The notes beneath the pieces are model-generated. The model was not told the DNA's origin. It did no database searches and worked only from the letters and a program-made list of their open reading frames with translations. From the NCBI GenBank assembly GCA_009843735.1, contig VYCW01000012.1:1-64000 (forward strand): DNA of 64,000 nucleotides, written 5' to 3'. This document shows positions 18,611-27,890 of the stretch, piece by piece; within the stretch, counting starts at the first letter, position 1, and every line of letters starts with the position of its first letter. The translations under genes and the position numbers were made by a program. Origin of the DNA: Acidimicrobiaceae bacterium. GTDB lineage: Bacteria; Actinomycetota; Acidimicrobiia; Acidimicrobiales; Aldehydirespiratoraceae.

Positions 18611-19569
18611 GTCCGGTGGCCTCGTCGGCAGCCCCGCCGGTGGAGGCCGAGGCCGGCCTGGATGCGAGGGCCGAGGAGTTCCTGGCCTGGCTCGCGGTGG
18701 AGCGGGGCCGGTCCCCCCGGACCATCGACGCCTACCGCCGTGACCTTCTTCGCTACGGCCAGCACCTCGCGTCCGGCGGGCGCAGCCTCGACGACGCCGG
18801 CCCGACCGACGTGGTCGCCTTCATCCGCTCTCTGCAGAGCAACGGCCTGGCCGCGGCCTCCGTCACCCGGATGCTCGTTTCGGTGCGGGGGCTCCACCGT
18901 TTCATGGCCGCTGAGGGCCACCGGGCCGATGACCCGACGGCCGACGTGGAGATCCCGAGCCTTCCCCGGGGCCTTCCCAAGGCCCTGTCGGTCGCGCAGG
19001 TCGGCTCGCTGATGGACGTGGTCGTCGGCGATGATCCGGTGGCCCGCCGGGACCGGGCTCTGCTGGAGGTGCTCTACGGCACCGGCTGCCGCATCTCGGA
19101 GGCCGGTTCGCTGTCGCTGGCCGACGTGGACCTCCACGACGGTCTGGTGCGGGTCACCGGCAAGGGGGCGAGGGAGCGGATCGTCCCCCTCGGCCGGTGC
19201 GCGGCCACCGCGCTGGAGCGCTGGCTGACGCCGGAGGGCCGCGGCGCAATGGAACCGGAGCTGTGGGCCCGCCGCGGCGACGCCGAGGCGGTGTTCCTCA
19301 ACCAGCGGGGCGGGCGTCTCAGCCGCCAGGGCCTGTGGCTAGTGGTGCGCCGCCACGGCGACGCGGCCGGCATCGGATCGCTGCTGACGCCGCACGTGCT
19401 GCGCCACTCCTGCGCCACCCACATGCTCGACGGCGGGGCCGATATCCGCTTCGTGCAGGAGATGCTGGGCCACGCCTCCATCTCCACCACCCAGATCTAC
19501 ACCCGGGTGTCGACGGAGCGCCTGCGGGCCGTCTACCGCGCCGCCCACCCCCGCGCCGTGGCGACCTGA
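18607..19569 (+). CDS. xerD: Tyrosine recombinase XerD
   Basis: XerD with XerC resolves chromosome dimers at dif sites. The N-terminal SAM-like DNA-binding domain ([23 protein letters not shown]) precedes the catalytic domain with arginine in [21 protein letters not shown] and the tyrosine in QIYTRV. The GTG at 18607 overlaps the nudix stop (GTGA) and gives 320 residues. A second GTG at 18616 is also possible. The gene sits in its conserved actinobacterial place, and no phage genes flank it, so it is housekeeping. Confidence 0.94.
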   Translation: MSPVASSAAPPVEAEAGLDARAEEFLAWLAVERGRSPRTIDAYRRDLLRYGQHLASGGRSLDDAGPTDVVAFIRSLQSNGLAAASVTRMLVSVRGLHRFMAAEGHRADDPTADVEIPSLPRGLPKALSVAQVGSLMDVVVGDDPVARRDRALLEVLYGTGCRISEAGSLSLADVDLHDGLVRVTGKGARERIVPLGRCAATALERWLTPEGRGAMEPELWARRGDAEAVFLNQRGGRLSRQGLWLVVRRHGDAAGIGSLLTPHVLRHSCATHMLDGGADIRFVQEMLGHASISTTQIYTRVSTERLRAVYRAAHPRAVAT

Positions 19570-19577
19570 GGGCTGGA

Positions 19578-20561
19578 CTAGGGGGCCAGCAGGCCGATGT
19601 TGGTGCGGGCCCGCTCCAGGGTGACCGCGGCGATGGCCCGGGCCTTGTCGGCGCCGATCTTCAGCAGCCGGGACGTCTCCGCCGGGTCGGCTTCCAGCTC
19701 GGCGAAGCGGGTCTGGATGGGGCGCAGCAGCTCGACCACCGCGTCGGCCGTGTCCGACTTGAGGGGCCCGTACATCGAGTAGCCCGCGGCGGCCTCCTCC
19801 GGCGTCCGGCCGGTGGCCGCGCCCAGGATCGACAGAAGGTTCGACACCCCGGGCTTGGCCTTGATGTCGTAGCGGACCTCTGACTCGCTGTCGGTGACCG
19901 CGGCCTTGATCTTGCGGACGATGTCGGCCGGATCGTCCAGCAGGTCTACCGTTCCCCGGGGCGAGTCCAGCGACTTCGACATCTTGTTGGTGGGGTGCTG
20001 GAGGTCCATCACCCGGGCCCCGGCCGCTGGCACTACCGCCTCCGGCGGCTTGAACGTCGGCCCGTAACGGGAGTTGAACCGGTCGGCGATGTCGCGGGTG
20101 AGCTCGATGTGCTGGCGCTGGTCGTCGCCCACCGGCACCTCGTCGGCGTCGTAGAGCAGGATGTCGGCCGCCTGGAGCGCGGGATAGGTGAACAGCCCGG
20201 CCGAGATGAACTCCTGCTGATTCGACTTGTCCTTGAACTGGGTCATCCGGCTGAGCTCGCCGAACGACACCGTGCACTCCAGCAGCCAGGCGCACTCGGT
20301 GTGCTCCCGCACGTGGCTCTGGACGAAGATCGTGCAGACCTCGGGGTCGAGGCCGCCGGCCATGAGCATCTGCGACATGCGCAGGGTCGCCTTACCGAGC
20401 TCGCCGGGCTCCTGGGGCACCGTGACTGCGTGAAGGTCCACCACGGGGTGGAAGGCGTCGGCGGTGTGCTGGATCCGGGCCCAGTTGCGGATCGCCCCCA
20501 GGTAGTTGCCGAGGTGCAGGTCACCGCTGGGCTGGATGCCGGAGAGGACCCGGGTGGTCAT
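19578..20561 (-). CDS. trpS: Tryptophanyl-tRNA synthetase
   Basis: TrpS charges tRNA-Trp. It has the class I HIGH-type motif in [12 protein letters not shown] and the KMSKS motif in [12 protein letters not shown], in a normal 327-residue protein. It is inserted on the opposite strand between xerD and scpA, where mycobacteria carry a ParA-like gene. On the minus strand TACGCT ends 8 bases before the ATG, so it appears leaderless. It shares a 33-bp divergent promoter region with scpA. Confidence 0.97.
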   Translation of the reverse strand: MTTRVLSGIQPSGDLHLGNYLGAIRNWARIQHTADAFHPVVDLHAVTVPQEPGELGKATLRMSQMLMAGGLDPEVCTIFVQSHVREHTECAWLLECTVSFGELSRMTQFKDKSNQQEFISAGLFTYPALQAADILLYDADEVPVGDDQRQHIELTRDIADRFNSRYGPTFKPPEAVVPAAGARVMDLQHPTNKMSKSLDSPRGTVDLLDDPADIVRKIKAAVTDSESEVRYDIKAKPGVSNLLSILGAATGRTPEEAAAGYSMYGPLKSDTADAVVELLRPIQTRFAELEADPAETSRLLKIGADKARAIAAVTLERARTNIGLLAP

Positions 20562-20569
20562 GGAGCGCC

Positions 20570-20575
20570 AGCGTA
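20570..20575 (-). promoter_or_regulatory. Leaderless -10 box for trpS
   Basis: TACGCT on the minus strand ends 8 bases before the trpS ATG. It lies 6 bases from the oppositely oriented scpA box. Confidence 0.6.
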
Positions 20576-20581
20576 CGGCAC

Positions 20582-20587
20582 TAATCT
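20582..20587 (+). promoter_or_regulatory. Leaderless -10 box for scpA
   Basis: TAATCT ends 7 bases before the scpA ATG. Only 33 bases separate the trpS and scpA start codons, so each -35 region must fall at the start of the opposing gene. Confidence 0.65.
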
Positions 20588-20594
20588 CGTCCTG

Positions 20595-21383
20595 ATGGCC
20601 TACGAGGTGTCCACTGCCGCGTACAGCGGGCCCTTCGACCTGCTCCTGCAGCTAATCCTGCGCGAGCAGGTGGAGATATACGACATCCCGATCGCCCGCA
20701 TCACCGACGCCTTCTTGGCCGAGATCGACCGGATGCCGGAGTGCGACCTGGACGTGGCCACCGAGTTCCTGCTGATTGCGGCCACTCTCGTGGACATGAA
20801 GGTCAAGCGGATGCTGCCCACCGACACCGTCGTCGAACTCGACGACGAGCTGGACGGGATCTCGGAGCGGGACCTGCTCCTGGCCCGGCTGTCGGAGTGC
20901 GCCATGTTCCGCCACGCGTCGGAGAGGCTGCGCCACATGCTGGAGGTCGCGGCCCTCAGCCGGCCCCGCCGGGTGGGCGCCACCGAGGAACGCTGGCTGC
21001 TGCTGGTCCCCTCCATCCTGGATGCGGTCTCGCCCACCGAGATACGGGCCGCCTGCCTGCGGGCCGCGGCGCCCACGCCCACCCCGCGGGTCGACATCGC
21101 CCACATCACGCCGATCTCGGTGACGGTAGGCGATGCCGTCGCAGAGCTGGTCGAGGAACTGGCCCGGACCCAGCGGATCACCTTCCGCCGCCTCACCTCC
21201 GACATCGATGACCGCATCGGGCTGGTGGTGCGATTCCTCGCGCTCCTGGAGCTGGTCAAGCAGGGGCTGGCCGATGTCGAGCAGGCCACCACGTTCGGCG
21301 ACATCGTCGTGGTGTGGACCGGGGGCGACGACACCGAGGTCCGGCAGGCCGCCATCGCGGGCGCCGACGTCTACGAGGGCTGA
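20595..21383 (+). CDS. scpA: Segregation and condensation protein A
   Basis: ScpA is the kleisin that bridges SMC heads in the condensin complex. The N-terminal SMC-binding motif YSGPFDLLLQLILREQVEI is characteristic, followed by the ATEFLLIAATLVDMKVKRMLP helix. The ATG at 20595 gives 262 residues and follows a TAATCT box. The ORF-track start at 19995 runs through trpS on the opposite strand and is rejected. scpB follows 15 bases later. Confidence 0.95.
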   Translation: MAYEVSTAAYSGPFDLLLQLILREQVEIYDIPIARITDAFLAEIDRMPECDLDVATEFLLIAATLVDMKVKRMLPTDTVVELDDELDGISERDLLLARLSECAMFRHASERLRHMLEVAALSRPRRVGATEERWLLLVPSILDAVSPTEIRAACLRAAAPTPTPRVDIAHITPISVTVGDAVAELVEELARTQRITFRRLTSDIDDRIGLVVRFLALLELVKQGLADVEQATTFGDIVVVWTGGDDTEVRQAAIAGADVYEG

Positions 21384-21398
21384 GGGATCGAGTATCCG

Positions 21399-22037
21399 AT
21401 GAGCGGACCCGCCGGCGTCGACACCACCGGTGACCACGGGATTGGGGCAGCCCTCGAAGCGGTGCTGCTGCTGGCGGAGGAGCCGGTGCCGGCGTCCGTG
21501 CTGGCCGGCGTGCTGGACACCTCGACCGAGCGGGTGCGGGCCGCCTGCGAGGAACTGGCCGAACAGTACGAGACCCAGGGCCGGGGCTTCGTGCTGGCCA
21601 GGGTGGCCGGCGGCTACCGCTTCCAGACCGCTCCCGCCCAGGACACCTACGTGGAGCGGTTCGTGCGCGAGGGCCACAGTGCCCGGCTCTCGGCCGCCGC
21701 GCTCGAGACGCTGGCCGTCGTCGCCTACAAGCAGCCAGTGTCGCGCCACCAGGTCGCCGAGATCAGGGGAGTGAACGTGGACGGCGTCATGAGGACCCTC
21801 AGGCGCCGCGGCTACATCGACGAGATTGCCCGGGCCCCCGGCCCCGGTCAGGCGGTTCTCTATGGGACGACGCCCCAGTTCCTCGAGCACCTGGGACTGG
21901 ACTCCCTCCAGGACCTGCCGCCGCTGAGCGACTTCGTGCCGGACCCCGCAGAGGTGGAGGCCATGGAGAGCCGCCTCCGGCTGGTGCCCGATCCCAGCGG
22001 ACCGGATCCCGACGGGCCCGGCGACGACCACCAGTGA
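21399..22037 (+). CDS. scpB: Segregation and condensation protein B
   Basis: ScpB dimers bind the ScpA linker in the SMC-ScpAB condensin. Two winged-helix domains are recognisable, with the family motif RLSAAALETLAVVAYKQPVSR and the following IRGVNVDGVMRTLRRRGYI. The protein has 212 residues with an acidic, proline-rich tail. The gene lies in the order scpA-scpB-rluB. The rluB GTG follows 4 bases after the stop. Confidence 0.95.
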   Translation: MSGPAGVDTTGDHGIGAALEAVLLLAEEPVPASVLAGVLDTSTERVRAACEELAEQYETQGRGFVLARVAGGYRFQTAPAQDTYVERFVREGHSARLSAAALETLAVVAYKQPVSRHQVAEIRGVNVDGVMRTLRRRGYIDEIARAPGPGQAVLYGTTPQFLEHLGLDSLQDLPPLSDFVPDPAEVEAMESRLRLVPDPSGPDPDGPGDDHQ

Positions 22038-22041
22038 ATCC

Positions 22042-22815
22042 GTGCCGGGTCCGGACACCCCGGTGAGCGCCGGCGAGGGCGAGCGGCTCCAGAAGGTCCT
22101 GGCCCGGTGCGGGATCGGCAGCCGCCGGGTCTGCGAGTCGCTCATCTCCGATGGGCGGGTGACCGTCGACGGTGACGTCGCCCGGCTCGGAGACCGCATC
22201 GATCCGGCCCGGTGCGTTGTGGAGGTGGACGGGACAGTCGTCGGCGTGCGGCCCGACCTTGTCCACTACCTGCTCAACAAGCCCCGCGGCGTGGTCACCA
22301 CCGCGCACGACCCGCAGGGCCGGCCCACCGTCACGGGCCTCGTTCCCGCCGAGCCGCGCGTCTTCCCGGTCGGGCGTCTCGACCTCTTGACCGAGGGCCT
22401 GCTGCTCCTCACTAACGACGGCGATCTGGCCCACCGGCTCACCCACCCGTCGTTCGGCATCGAGAAGGAGTACCTGGCCCACGTGTCCGGCTCGCCGCGG
22501 CGGGCCGCGGTGCGGGCCCTTCGCCAAGGCGTCGAGCTCGACGACGGCCCCACCGCGCCGGCGAGGGTCGCCCTAGTCGAGCCCGATGTGCTGCGCATCA
22601 CCGTCCGGGAGGGCCGCAACCGGCTGGTGCGCCGGATGTGCGAGGAAGTGGGGCATCCCGTCCGCCGCCTGGTCCGGACCAGGATCGGACCGCTGGCCGA
22701 TCGGCGCCTCCAGCCGGGATGCTGGCGGTCACTGACCCTCGCGGAGGCAAGGTCGCTCGAGAAGGCGGCCGGCGCCGCTACAAACCCGTCCGAGGCTGGG
22801 CGGTCGCACCGGTAG
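22042..22815 (+). CDS. rluB: rRNA pseudouridine synthase, RsuA/RluB family
   Basis: The 257-residue enzyme makes pseudouridine in rRNA; RluB acts on 23S U2605 in E. coli. An N-terminal S4 domain (ERLQKVLARCGIGSRRVCE) precedes the catalytic domain with aspartate in VGRLDLLTEGLLLLTNDG. The GTG start lies 4 bases after scpB. The TAG stop forms the first three bases of the TAGCAT box that precedes tyrA. RluB is preferred over RsuA because of the scpB-linked position. Confidence 0.92.
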   Translation: MPGPDTPVSAGEGERLQKVLARCGIGSRRVCESLISDGRVTVDGDVARLGDRIDPARCVVEVDGTVVGVRPDLVHYLLNKPRGVVTTAHDPQGRPTVTGLVPAEPRVFPVGRLDLLTEGLLLLTNDGDLAHRLTHPSFGIEKEYLAHVSGSPRRAAVRALRQGVELDDGPTAPARVALVEPDVLRITVREGRNRLVRRMCEEVGHPVRRLVRTRIGPLADRRLQPGCWRSLTLAEARSLEKAAGAATNPSEAGRSHR

Positions 22816-22818
22816 CAT
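22813..22818 (+). promoter_or_regulatory. Leaderless -10 box for tyrA, using the rluB stop codon
   Basis: TAGCAT ends 8 bases before the tyrA ATG. Its first three bases are the rluB stop codon TAG. Confidence 0.6.
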
Positions 22819-22826
22819 CGCCGTCC

Positions 22827-23891
22827 ATGGCCCCAACTCGAAACGCCATCATCGCCGGCACGGGTCTGATCGGCGGGTCGGTGGGCATGGCCCTGCGCAA
22901 GGCGGGGTGGCATGTGACCGGCATCGAGCCCGACGCCGAGCGAGCCGAGGCCGCGGTGGCTGCCGGCGCGGTCGACGTGATCGGCGAGGCCGGGCCGTGC
23001 GATCTGGCGGTGGCCGCCACGCCGCCCTCGTCGCTGGCCGCGGTCGTGCAGCAGCTGCTCGACGCCGGAGCGGCCATCGTGACCGATGTCGGCAGCGTTA
23101 AGGGGCCTGTCGTCGCGGCGGTCAGCGACCCGAGGTTCGTCGGCGGCCATCCCATGGCGGGCAGCGAGCAGGACGGCCTGACCGGAGCCGATCCGGACCT
23201 GTTCCGCGACGCGGTCTGGGTTCTTACCCCCACCGGAACCACCGATGACGCGGCCCTCGCCCAGGTGCGCGAGGTGGTGTCCGGGCTCGGTGCTCAGGTA
23301 ATCGCACTGGCCCCGGAGCGCCATGACGCGCTGGTGGCCGTCGTCTCGCACGTCCCGCACCTCACCGCGGCCGTGCTGATGCGCATTGCCGAGGAGCGGT
23401 CGACCGAGCACCGGGCCCTGCTGCGGCTCGCCGCCGGCGGCTTCCGGGACATGACCAGGGTGGCCGCGGGCCATCCCGCCATCTGGCCCGAGATCTGTGC
23501 CGAGAACCGGACGGCGATCACCGACGTGCTCGACGAGTTGCTCGACGAGCTCGTCGAGATGCGCCTGATCGTGTCCGGGGGCGACCGCGACGAGCTGCTG
23601 GCCCGGCTCGAGGCCGCCCGGGACAGCCGCCGCAGCCTGTCGGTGGGCGCCCCCGACCTCTCGCGGCTCACCGAGGTCCGGATCGCGATACGCGACCAGA
23701 AGGGCGAACTGGCCCGGATCACCACGCTGGCGGCCGACCTGGACGTGAACATCTACGACCTCGAGATCGCCCACTCCGCGGAGGGGCCCCGCGGCGTCGT
23801 GCTGGCCGTGGTGGAGAGCGACGGGGCCGAGCAGTTCGCCCAGGGCCTGGTCGAGGCCGGGTACCGTCCCTCGCTGAACCCGCTCGAATGA
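22827..23891 (+). CDS. tyrA: Prephenate dehydrogenase with ACT domain
   Basis: TyrA oxidatively decarboxylates prephenate to 4-hydroxyphenylpyruvate for tyrosine synthesis. The Rossmann motif GTGLIGGSVGMALRKAG is at the N-terminus, catalytic-region motifs are GGHPMAGSEQDG and VVSHVPHLTAA, and a C-terminal ACT domain (LTEVRIAIRDQKGELARIT) suggests allosteric control by an amino acid, probably tyrosine. The ATG at 22827 gives 354 residues. It overlaps aroA by 4 bases, so two steps of aromatic synthesis are coupled. Confidence 0.94.
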   Translation: MAPTRNAIIAGTGLIGGSVGMALRKAGWHVTGIEPDAERAEAAVAAGAVDVIGEAGPCDLAVAATPPSSLAAVVQQLLDAGAAIVTDVGSVKGPVVAAVSDPRFVGGHPMAGSEQDGLTGADPDLFRDAVWVLTPTGTTDDAALAQVREVVSGLGAQVIALAPERHDALVAVVSHVPHLTAAVLMRIAEERSTEHRALLRLAAGGFRDMTRVAAGHPAIWPEICAENRTAITDVLDELLDELVEMRLIVSGGDRDELLARLEAARDSRRSLSVGAPDLSRLTEVRIAIRDQKGELARITTLAADLDVNIYDLEIAHSAEGPRGVVLAVVESDGAEQFAQGLVEAGYRPSLNPLE

Positions 23892-25195
23892 GAGACCGCT
23901 GGCCCCCGGCTCTGGCCGTCGCTCCGCTGGAGTCCCCGCCGGATGCGGTGGTGAGGCTTCCGGGCTCAAAGAGCATCACCAACCGGGCCCTGGTGTGCGC
24001 CGCGCTGGCGCCCGGCGAGACCACGCTGACCGGAGCGCTGTTCGCCGACGACACCGAGGCCATGGTCGAGGCGGTGAGGGCGCTCGGCGCCGAGGTCGAA
24101 TGCGATCCCGGCGCGGCCACCATGAGGGTCCGCAGCACGGGCGCAGTCGGCCCTGCCCCGGATGCGGTCATCGACGCCCGCATGTCTGGCACCACCGGCC
24201 GCTTCGTGGCGCCGCTGGCGGCCCTATCGGAGCACGGCGTCACCATCGACGGCCATCCCCAGCTGCGGACCCGGCCCTTCGGCGACCTGGCCGACGCGCT
24301 GCGCCGCCTGGGGGTGAGCGTGGAGTTCCCCGGCGGTGGCGACGGCCTGCCCATGCGGATCCGGGGTCCGATTCTCACAGACGCGGCCCCGGTCGCCGCC
24401 GACCGCTCCAGCCAGTTTCTGTCCGGGCTGATGATGGCCGCCGGTGCGGTGCCCGGGGGGATGAGCCTGCCCGTCGTCGGACCGGCTGTCAGCCAGTCGT
24501 ACGTGGAGATGACGGCTGCGGTCATGAGGGCCTTCGGCGCGTCCGTCAGAGTCGAGCCGGGTTTCGTGCAGGTGGCGGGTGGCGGCTATCGGCCGGTCGA
24601 GCGCTTCGCGGTGGAGCCCGACGCCTCGTCGGCCTCGTACTTCATGGCCGCAGCCGCGATCACCGGGGGCACGGTGCGCATCGAGGGACTGGGCGCAGGC
24701 TCGATCCAGGGCGACACCGGCTTCGCGGGAGTCCTGGAGTCCATGGGGGCGTCAATGGCCCAGGATGAGGACGGCACCACGGTGACCGGCGGCCCGCTGC
24801 GGGGCGTGGACATCGACCTGGCCGACATGTCCGACACCGCCCCCACGCTGGCCCCGGTGGCCGCCCTCGCGCAGACGCCGACCAGAGTGCGGGGCATCGG
24901 GTTCGTGCGGGGCAAGGAGAGCGACCGGATCGCGGCCGTGGTCACGGAGCTGAGCCGCTGCGGAGTCGAGGCCCGCGAGCTCGACGACGGGTTCGAGGTG
25001 GTGCCGGGCGCGGCGGTGACCGGTACCCGGGTCCGGACCTACGACGATCATCGCATCGCCATGGCCTTCGCGGTGCTGGGGCTGGTCGTGCCCGGCATGG
25101 AGATAGAGAACCCCGGCTGTGTCGCCAAGACGTTCCCGGGCTTCTACGAGGCGCTGGACGGGCTGCGCCCCGGCCAGGAGAGTCGGTGGGCGTGA
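23888..25195 (+). CDS. aroA: 3-phosphoshikimate 1-carboxyvinyltransferase (EPSP synthase)
   Basis: AroA condenses shikimate-3-phosphate with PEP. The substrate-binding motif LPGSKSITNRALVCAALA is near residue 25, with DARMSGTTGRFVAPLAAL and ESDRIAAVVTEL further on and the late DDHRIAMAFAVLGL. Length 435 is normal. It overlaps tyrA (ATGA) and cmk (10 bases). Note that ARMSGTTGRF differs from the common NAGTAMR motif of class I enzymes, so the glyphosate-sensitivity class is not assigned. Confidence 0.96.
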   Translation: MRDRWPPALAVAPLESPPDAVVRLPGSKSITNRALVCAALAPGETTLTGALFADDTEAMVEAVRALGAEVECDPGAATMRVRSTGAVGPAPDAVIDARMSGTTGRFVAPLAALSEHGVTIDGHPQLRTRPFGDLADALRRLGVSVEFPGGGDGLPMRIRGPILTDAAPVAADRSSQFLSGLMMAAGAVPGGMSLPVVGPAVSQSYVEMTAAVMRAFGASVRVEPGFVQVAGGGYRPVERFAVEPDASSASYFMAAAAITGGTVRIEGLGAGSIQGDTGFAGVLESMGASMAQDEDGTTVTGGPLRGVDIDLADMSDTAPTLAPVAALAQTPTRVRGIGFVRGKESDRIAAVVTELSRCGVEARELDDGFEVVPGAAVTGTRVRTYDDHRIAMAFAVLGLVVPGMEIENPGCVAKTFPGFYEALDGLRPGQESRWA

Positions 25196-25860
25196 GGGTC
25201 ATCGCCATCGACGGCCCCGCCGGCTCCGGCAAATCCACCCTGGCCCAGGCAGTGGCCGATCGGCTGGGACTCGAGTGCCTCGACACCGGAGCCATGTACC
25301 GCGCCGTCGCCTTCGCGGTGCTGCGGGCCGGCGGTGATCCCTCCGATGACGACTTCGCGGCCGCAGTAGCCCGGACGATCGACGTCAACGTCGACGCCGG
25401 ACAGGTCCTGGTCGACGGGGTCGACGCCACCGTCGAGATCAGGGGGCCCTCCGTCGACCGGGCTGTGAGCCTGGTGGCTGCCAACCCCGAGGTGCGCGCC
25501 GAGCTGGTGGTCCGCCAGCGCGAGTGGGTCCGGCGGCGGGGCGGGGGAGTGGTGGAGGGCCGCGACATCGGCACGGTGGTGTTCCCCGACGCCGAGGTCA
25601 AGGTCCATCTCGTCGCCGATCCCGCAGTGAGGGCCCAGCGGAGGGTCGACCAGAGCGGCACGCCCCCGCCGGAAGGCGCCGGCGGTGGCCGCACCTATGA
25701 CGAAGCCGTGGAGTCCGTGGCCGAAGACATCGCCCGGCGGGACCGGATCGACTCCACCCGACAGGCCTCCCCGCTGCTGAAAGCGCCCGGAGCGGTTGTG
25801 ATCGACACGACCGAGTTGACCTTCGACGAGACCGTCGAGCAGGTAATGAGGCTGGTATGA
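25186..25860 (+). CDS. cmk: Cytidylate kinase
   Basis: Cmk phosphorylates CMP and dCMP. The P-loop is IDGPAGSGKSTLAQ and the CMP-binding region includes CLDTGAMYRAVAF and VVEGRDIGTVVFPDA. The protein has 224 residues. GTG at 25186 has an AGGAG site 5 bases upstream, and an alternative GTG at 25192 overlaps the aroA stop. The order cmk-plsC-ispH resembles many Firmicutes, whereas in mycobacteria the der GTPase gene follows cmk. Confidence 0.95.
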   Translation: MGVRVIAIDGPAGSGKSTLAQAVADRLGLECLDTGAMYRAVAFAVLRAGGDPSDDDFAAAVARTIDVNVDAGQVLVDGVDATVEIRGPSVDRAVSLVAANPEVRAELVVRQREWVRRRGGGVVEGRDIGTVVFPDAEVKVHLVADPAVRAQRRVDQSGTPPPEGAGGGRTYDEAVESVAEDIARRDRIDSTRQASPLLKAPGAVVIDTTELTFDETVEQVMRLV

Positions 25861-26594
25861 GCCGCAGCGTCTACGGGCGCCGGACTAAGGGCGAGACTTC
25901 GGGGGAGGGCTCCTTGCGCCGGAGCCGCCAGCCTCTGTGGGGGCGGGTCCTCTACCGGGTGCTCTGGACGATTGTCTTCGCGCTCATCAAGGTGCTCTTC
26001 AGGCTCCGGGTGGAGGGAGGCGGCAACCTCCCGGCCGGCCCGTTCATCCTCTCACCCGTGCACCGGTCGTTCATCGACACCCCCATCGCCGGGATGGCCA
26101 CCAGCCGGCGCCTGCGGTTCATGGGCAAGGAGAGCCTCTGGGAGATCCGGCTCCTGGGCGCGTTCCTGTCGCTGATGGGCGGCTTCCCGGTGGAGCGGGG
26201 CACGGCCGACCGCACCGCGCTGAGAGCCGCCACCGATGTGCTCTCCCTCGGCGAGCCGCTGGTGATGTTCCCCGAGGGGACCCGCCGCACCGGCGACCGG
26301 GTCCGGCGGGGCGACATGCTCGACGGCCCGGCCTTCGTGGCGGCCCGCGCCGGGGTGCCGATCGTGCCGGTCGGGCTGGGCGGCACGGTCAGGGCCCTTC
26401 CGGTGGGCTCGGTGGTGCCTCGCCCTCGCCGGGTGGTGATTGTCGTCGGCGACCCCATCCCGCCGCCGGCCAAGGTCCAGGGGAGGGTGCCGCGCCGGGC
26501 CGTTCGGGAACTCACCGACCGCCTGTACCGGGAGCTGAGCGACCTCTACGTGGAGGCCCGGGTGCTGGCTGGCGAGGAGCCGGCCCGGGCTTGA
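25857..26594 (+). CDS. plsC: 1-acyl-sn-glycerol-3-phosphate acyltransferase PlsC
   Basis: PlsC acylates lysophosphatidate to phosphatidate at the membrane. The HX4D catalytic motif is HRSFIDT, the second motif includes GGFPVERG, and the third is FPEGTRR. A hydrophobic stretch near residue 35 (LYRVLWTIVFALIKVLF) fits a membrane anchor. The protein has 245 residues. Its ATG overlaps the cmk stop. It completes, with the truncated plsY at the window's left edge, the acyl-phosphate route to phosphatidic acid. Confidence 0.93.
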   Translation: MSRSVYGRRTKGETSGEGSLRRSRQPLWGRVLYRVLWTIVFALIKVLFRLRVEGGGNLPAGPFILSPVHRSFIDTPIAGMATSRRLRFMGKESLWEIRLLGAFLSLMGGFPVERGTADRTALRAATDVLSLGEPLVMFPEGTRRTGDRVRRGDMLDGPAFVAARAGVPIVPVGLGGTVRALPVGSVVPRPRRVVIVVGDPIPPPAKVQGRVPRRAVRELTDRLYRELSDLYVEARVLAGEEPARA

Positions 26595-26609
26595 GGGTCG
26601 GCCGCTAGC

Positions 26610-26634
26610 AGGGCTGTAGCGGCCCGCTAGCCCT
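26610..26634. terminator. Hairpin between convergent plsC and ispH
   Basis: AGGGCT pairs with AGCCCT around an inner AGCGG/CCGCT stem, just after the plsC stop. There is no T-run, so intrinsic termination is uncertain. Confidence 0.4.
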
Positions 26635-26640
26635 GAACTC

Positions 26641-26670
26641 CGCTCATGTTCGCTTCGCTCACGGGCCGCT
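26641..26670 (+). repeat. 30-bp intergenic repeat, copy 1
   Basis: CGCTCATGTTCGCTTCGCTC continuing to ACGGGCCGCT lies between convergent plsC and ispH. It matches the reverse complement of 28192-28221 with two mismatches. Both copies sit at junctions of convergent genes. Confidence 0.85.
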
Positions 26671-27784
26671 AGGCCCGGGGGCTGAAGTGGTCGAGCAGGT
26701 CGCTGGCGTCTATGGAGCGGTCGTTCAGCGTCTCCCGGCCGGCGGAACCGGAGCCCAGGGTGACCGCGGCGGCCGCCTCCACCGCGGCCAGCAGGTCGCG
26801 CAGGTTCCGGGGTGGAGGGAAGTACTCGTCCTCGTCGATGACCGTCACTTCCTGCGTGCCGTCGACCGGTGCCAGCCGGTCGATCACCTCCCACACGAGA
26901 TGCTCGGGGGCGGAGGCGCCCGCGGTCACGCCGATAGTGCCCGCCAGGTCGTCGGGCACCTCGCTGGCGTCATTGATGCGCAGCACCCGCCGGCAGCCCG
27001 CCTCCGCGGCCAGTTCCACCAGCGACATGGTGTTCGACGAGTTGGCCGAGCCGATCACGAGCACCGCGTCGCATTCCGGTGCGATCTCCATCATCGCGGT
27101 CTGGCGGTTGGTGGTGGCGAAGCACAGGTCGCTGATGCTGGGCTGCCACAGGTCCGGGAAGCGGCGCTTGGTGTGTTCGAGCACGCCCTCCCACTCGCGG
27201 TGCGAGAGCGTGGTCTGAGCCAGCACGGCGACCGGCTCCTTGAACTCGGGCAGCGCCGCGACCCCCCGGGCGTTGTCCACCCGGTGGATGGCCTTGGGGG
27301 CGACGGCCATGGTCCCCACGGCCTCCTCGTGGCCCTCATGGCCGACGTACACGATCTGGTAGCCCTTGGCCGCCCTGGTCTTGACCTCGTGGTGGACCTT
27401 GGTCACCAGCGGGCAGACCGCGTCCACGACGTAGCCGCCCCGGTCGCGGGCCGTCTGGACGACCTCCGGGGCCGAACCGTGGGCCGACAGCATGATGGGC
27501 ATCCCCGCGGGCACTTCGGCGACGTCGTCCACGAACACCACTCCGGCCTGCTCGAAGCGTTTCACCACCTGCCGGTTGTGGATTATCTCGTGGTAGCAGT
27601 AGACGGGCGGGTCGAAGGCCCGGATCATCCAGGTCAGCGCCTTGATGGCCATGTCCACCCCCGCGCAGAATCCCCGGGGAGCGGCTAGCAGGACTCGGTC
27701 GATCACCGTCTTGAGGCTAGTCGCTGCCGGTGCTGATCGGGGCGTTTCGGGTGTGTATCCACCACGCGCCTCAGTAAATGCCAT
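26669..27784 (-). CDS. ispH: 4-hydroxy-3-methylbut-2-enyl diphosphate reductase IspH
   Basis: IspH is the last enzyme of the MEP isoprenoid pathway and makes IPP and DMAPP with a [4Fe-4S] cluster. The three cluster cysteines are visible in PRGFCAGVDMAI, VDAVCPLVTKVH and ISDLCFATTNRQ. Other motifs are YCYHEIIHNRQVV and the VIGSANSSNT loop. The start at 27784 has an AGGAGA site upstream. The 371-residue protein has an N-terminal extension of about 28 residues before VLLAAPRGF. The stop lies in copy 1 of a 30-bp intergenic repeat. Confidence 0.96.
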   Translation of the reverse strand: MAFTEARGGYTPETPRSAPAATSLKTVIDRVLLAAPRGFCAGVDMAIKALTWMIRAFDPPVYCYHEIIHNRQVVKRFEQAGVVFVDDVAEVPAGMPIMLSAHGSAPEVVQTARDRGGYVVDAVCPLVTKVHHEVKTRAAKGYQIVYVGHEGHEEAVGTMAVAPKAIHRVDNARGVAALPEFKEPVAVLAQTTLSHREWEGVLEHTKRRFPDLWQPSISDLCFATTNRQTAMMEIAPECDAVLVIGSANSSNTMSLVELAAEAGCRRVLRINDASEVPDDLAGTIGVTAGASAPEHLVWEVIDRLAPVDGTQEVTVIDEDEYFPPPRNLRDLLAAVEAAAAVTLGSGSAGRETLNDRSIDASDLLDHFSPRA

Positions 27785-27890
27785 AGACTCTCCTAGGTAT
27801 CGTCGTAGGGCGCGCTGTTCACGCGCGGTCCTTGCGGTGGTCTAGCACTGCATCAAACATCATTAAAGTTATCGAAAGGCAATTCGAGCC
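27785..27890. promoter_or_regulatory. Divergent regulatory region between ispH and the HTH gene
   Basis: The 106-bp gap includes the most AT-rich patch in the neighbourhood (about 27847-27880), as expected for promoters of both genes. A weak 5-bp stem GCGCG/CGCGC lies at 27810-27826. I cannot place convincing -35 and -10 boxes. Confidence 0.4.

Noticed and set aside
18607-19569. xerD as a phage integrase or mobile element marker
   Set aside because: It sits in the conserved pyrG-nudix-xerD-scpAB order with no phage genes or attachment repeats.
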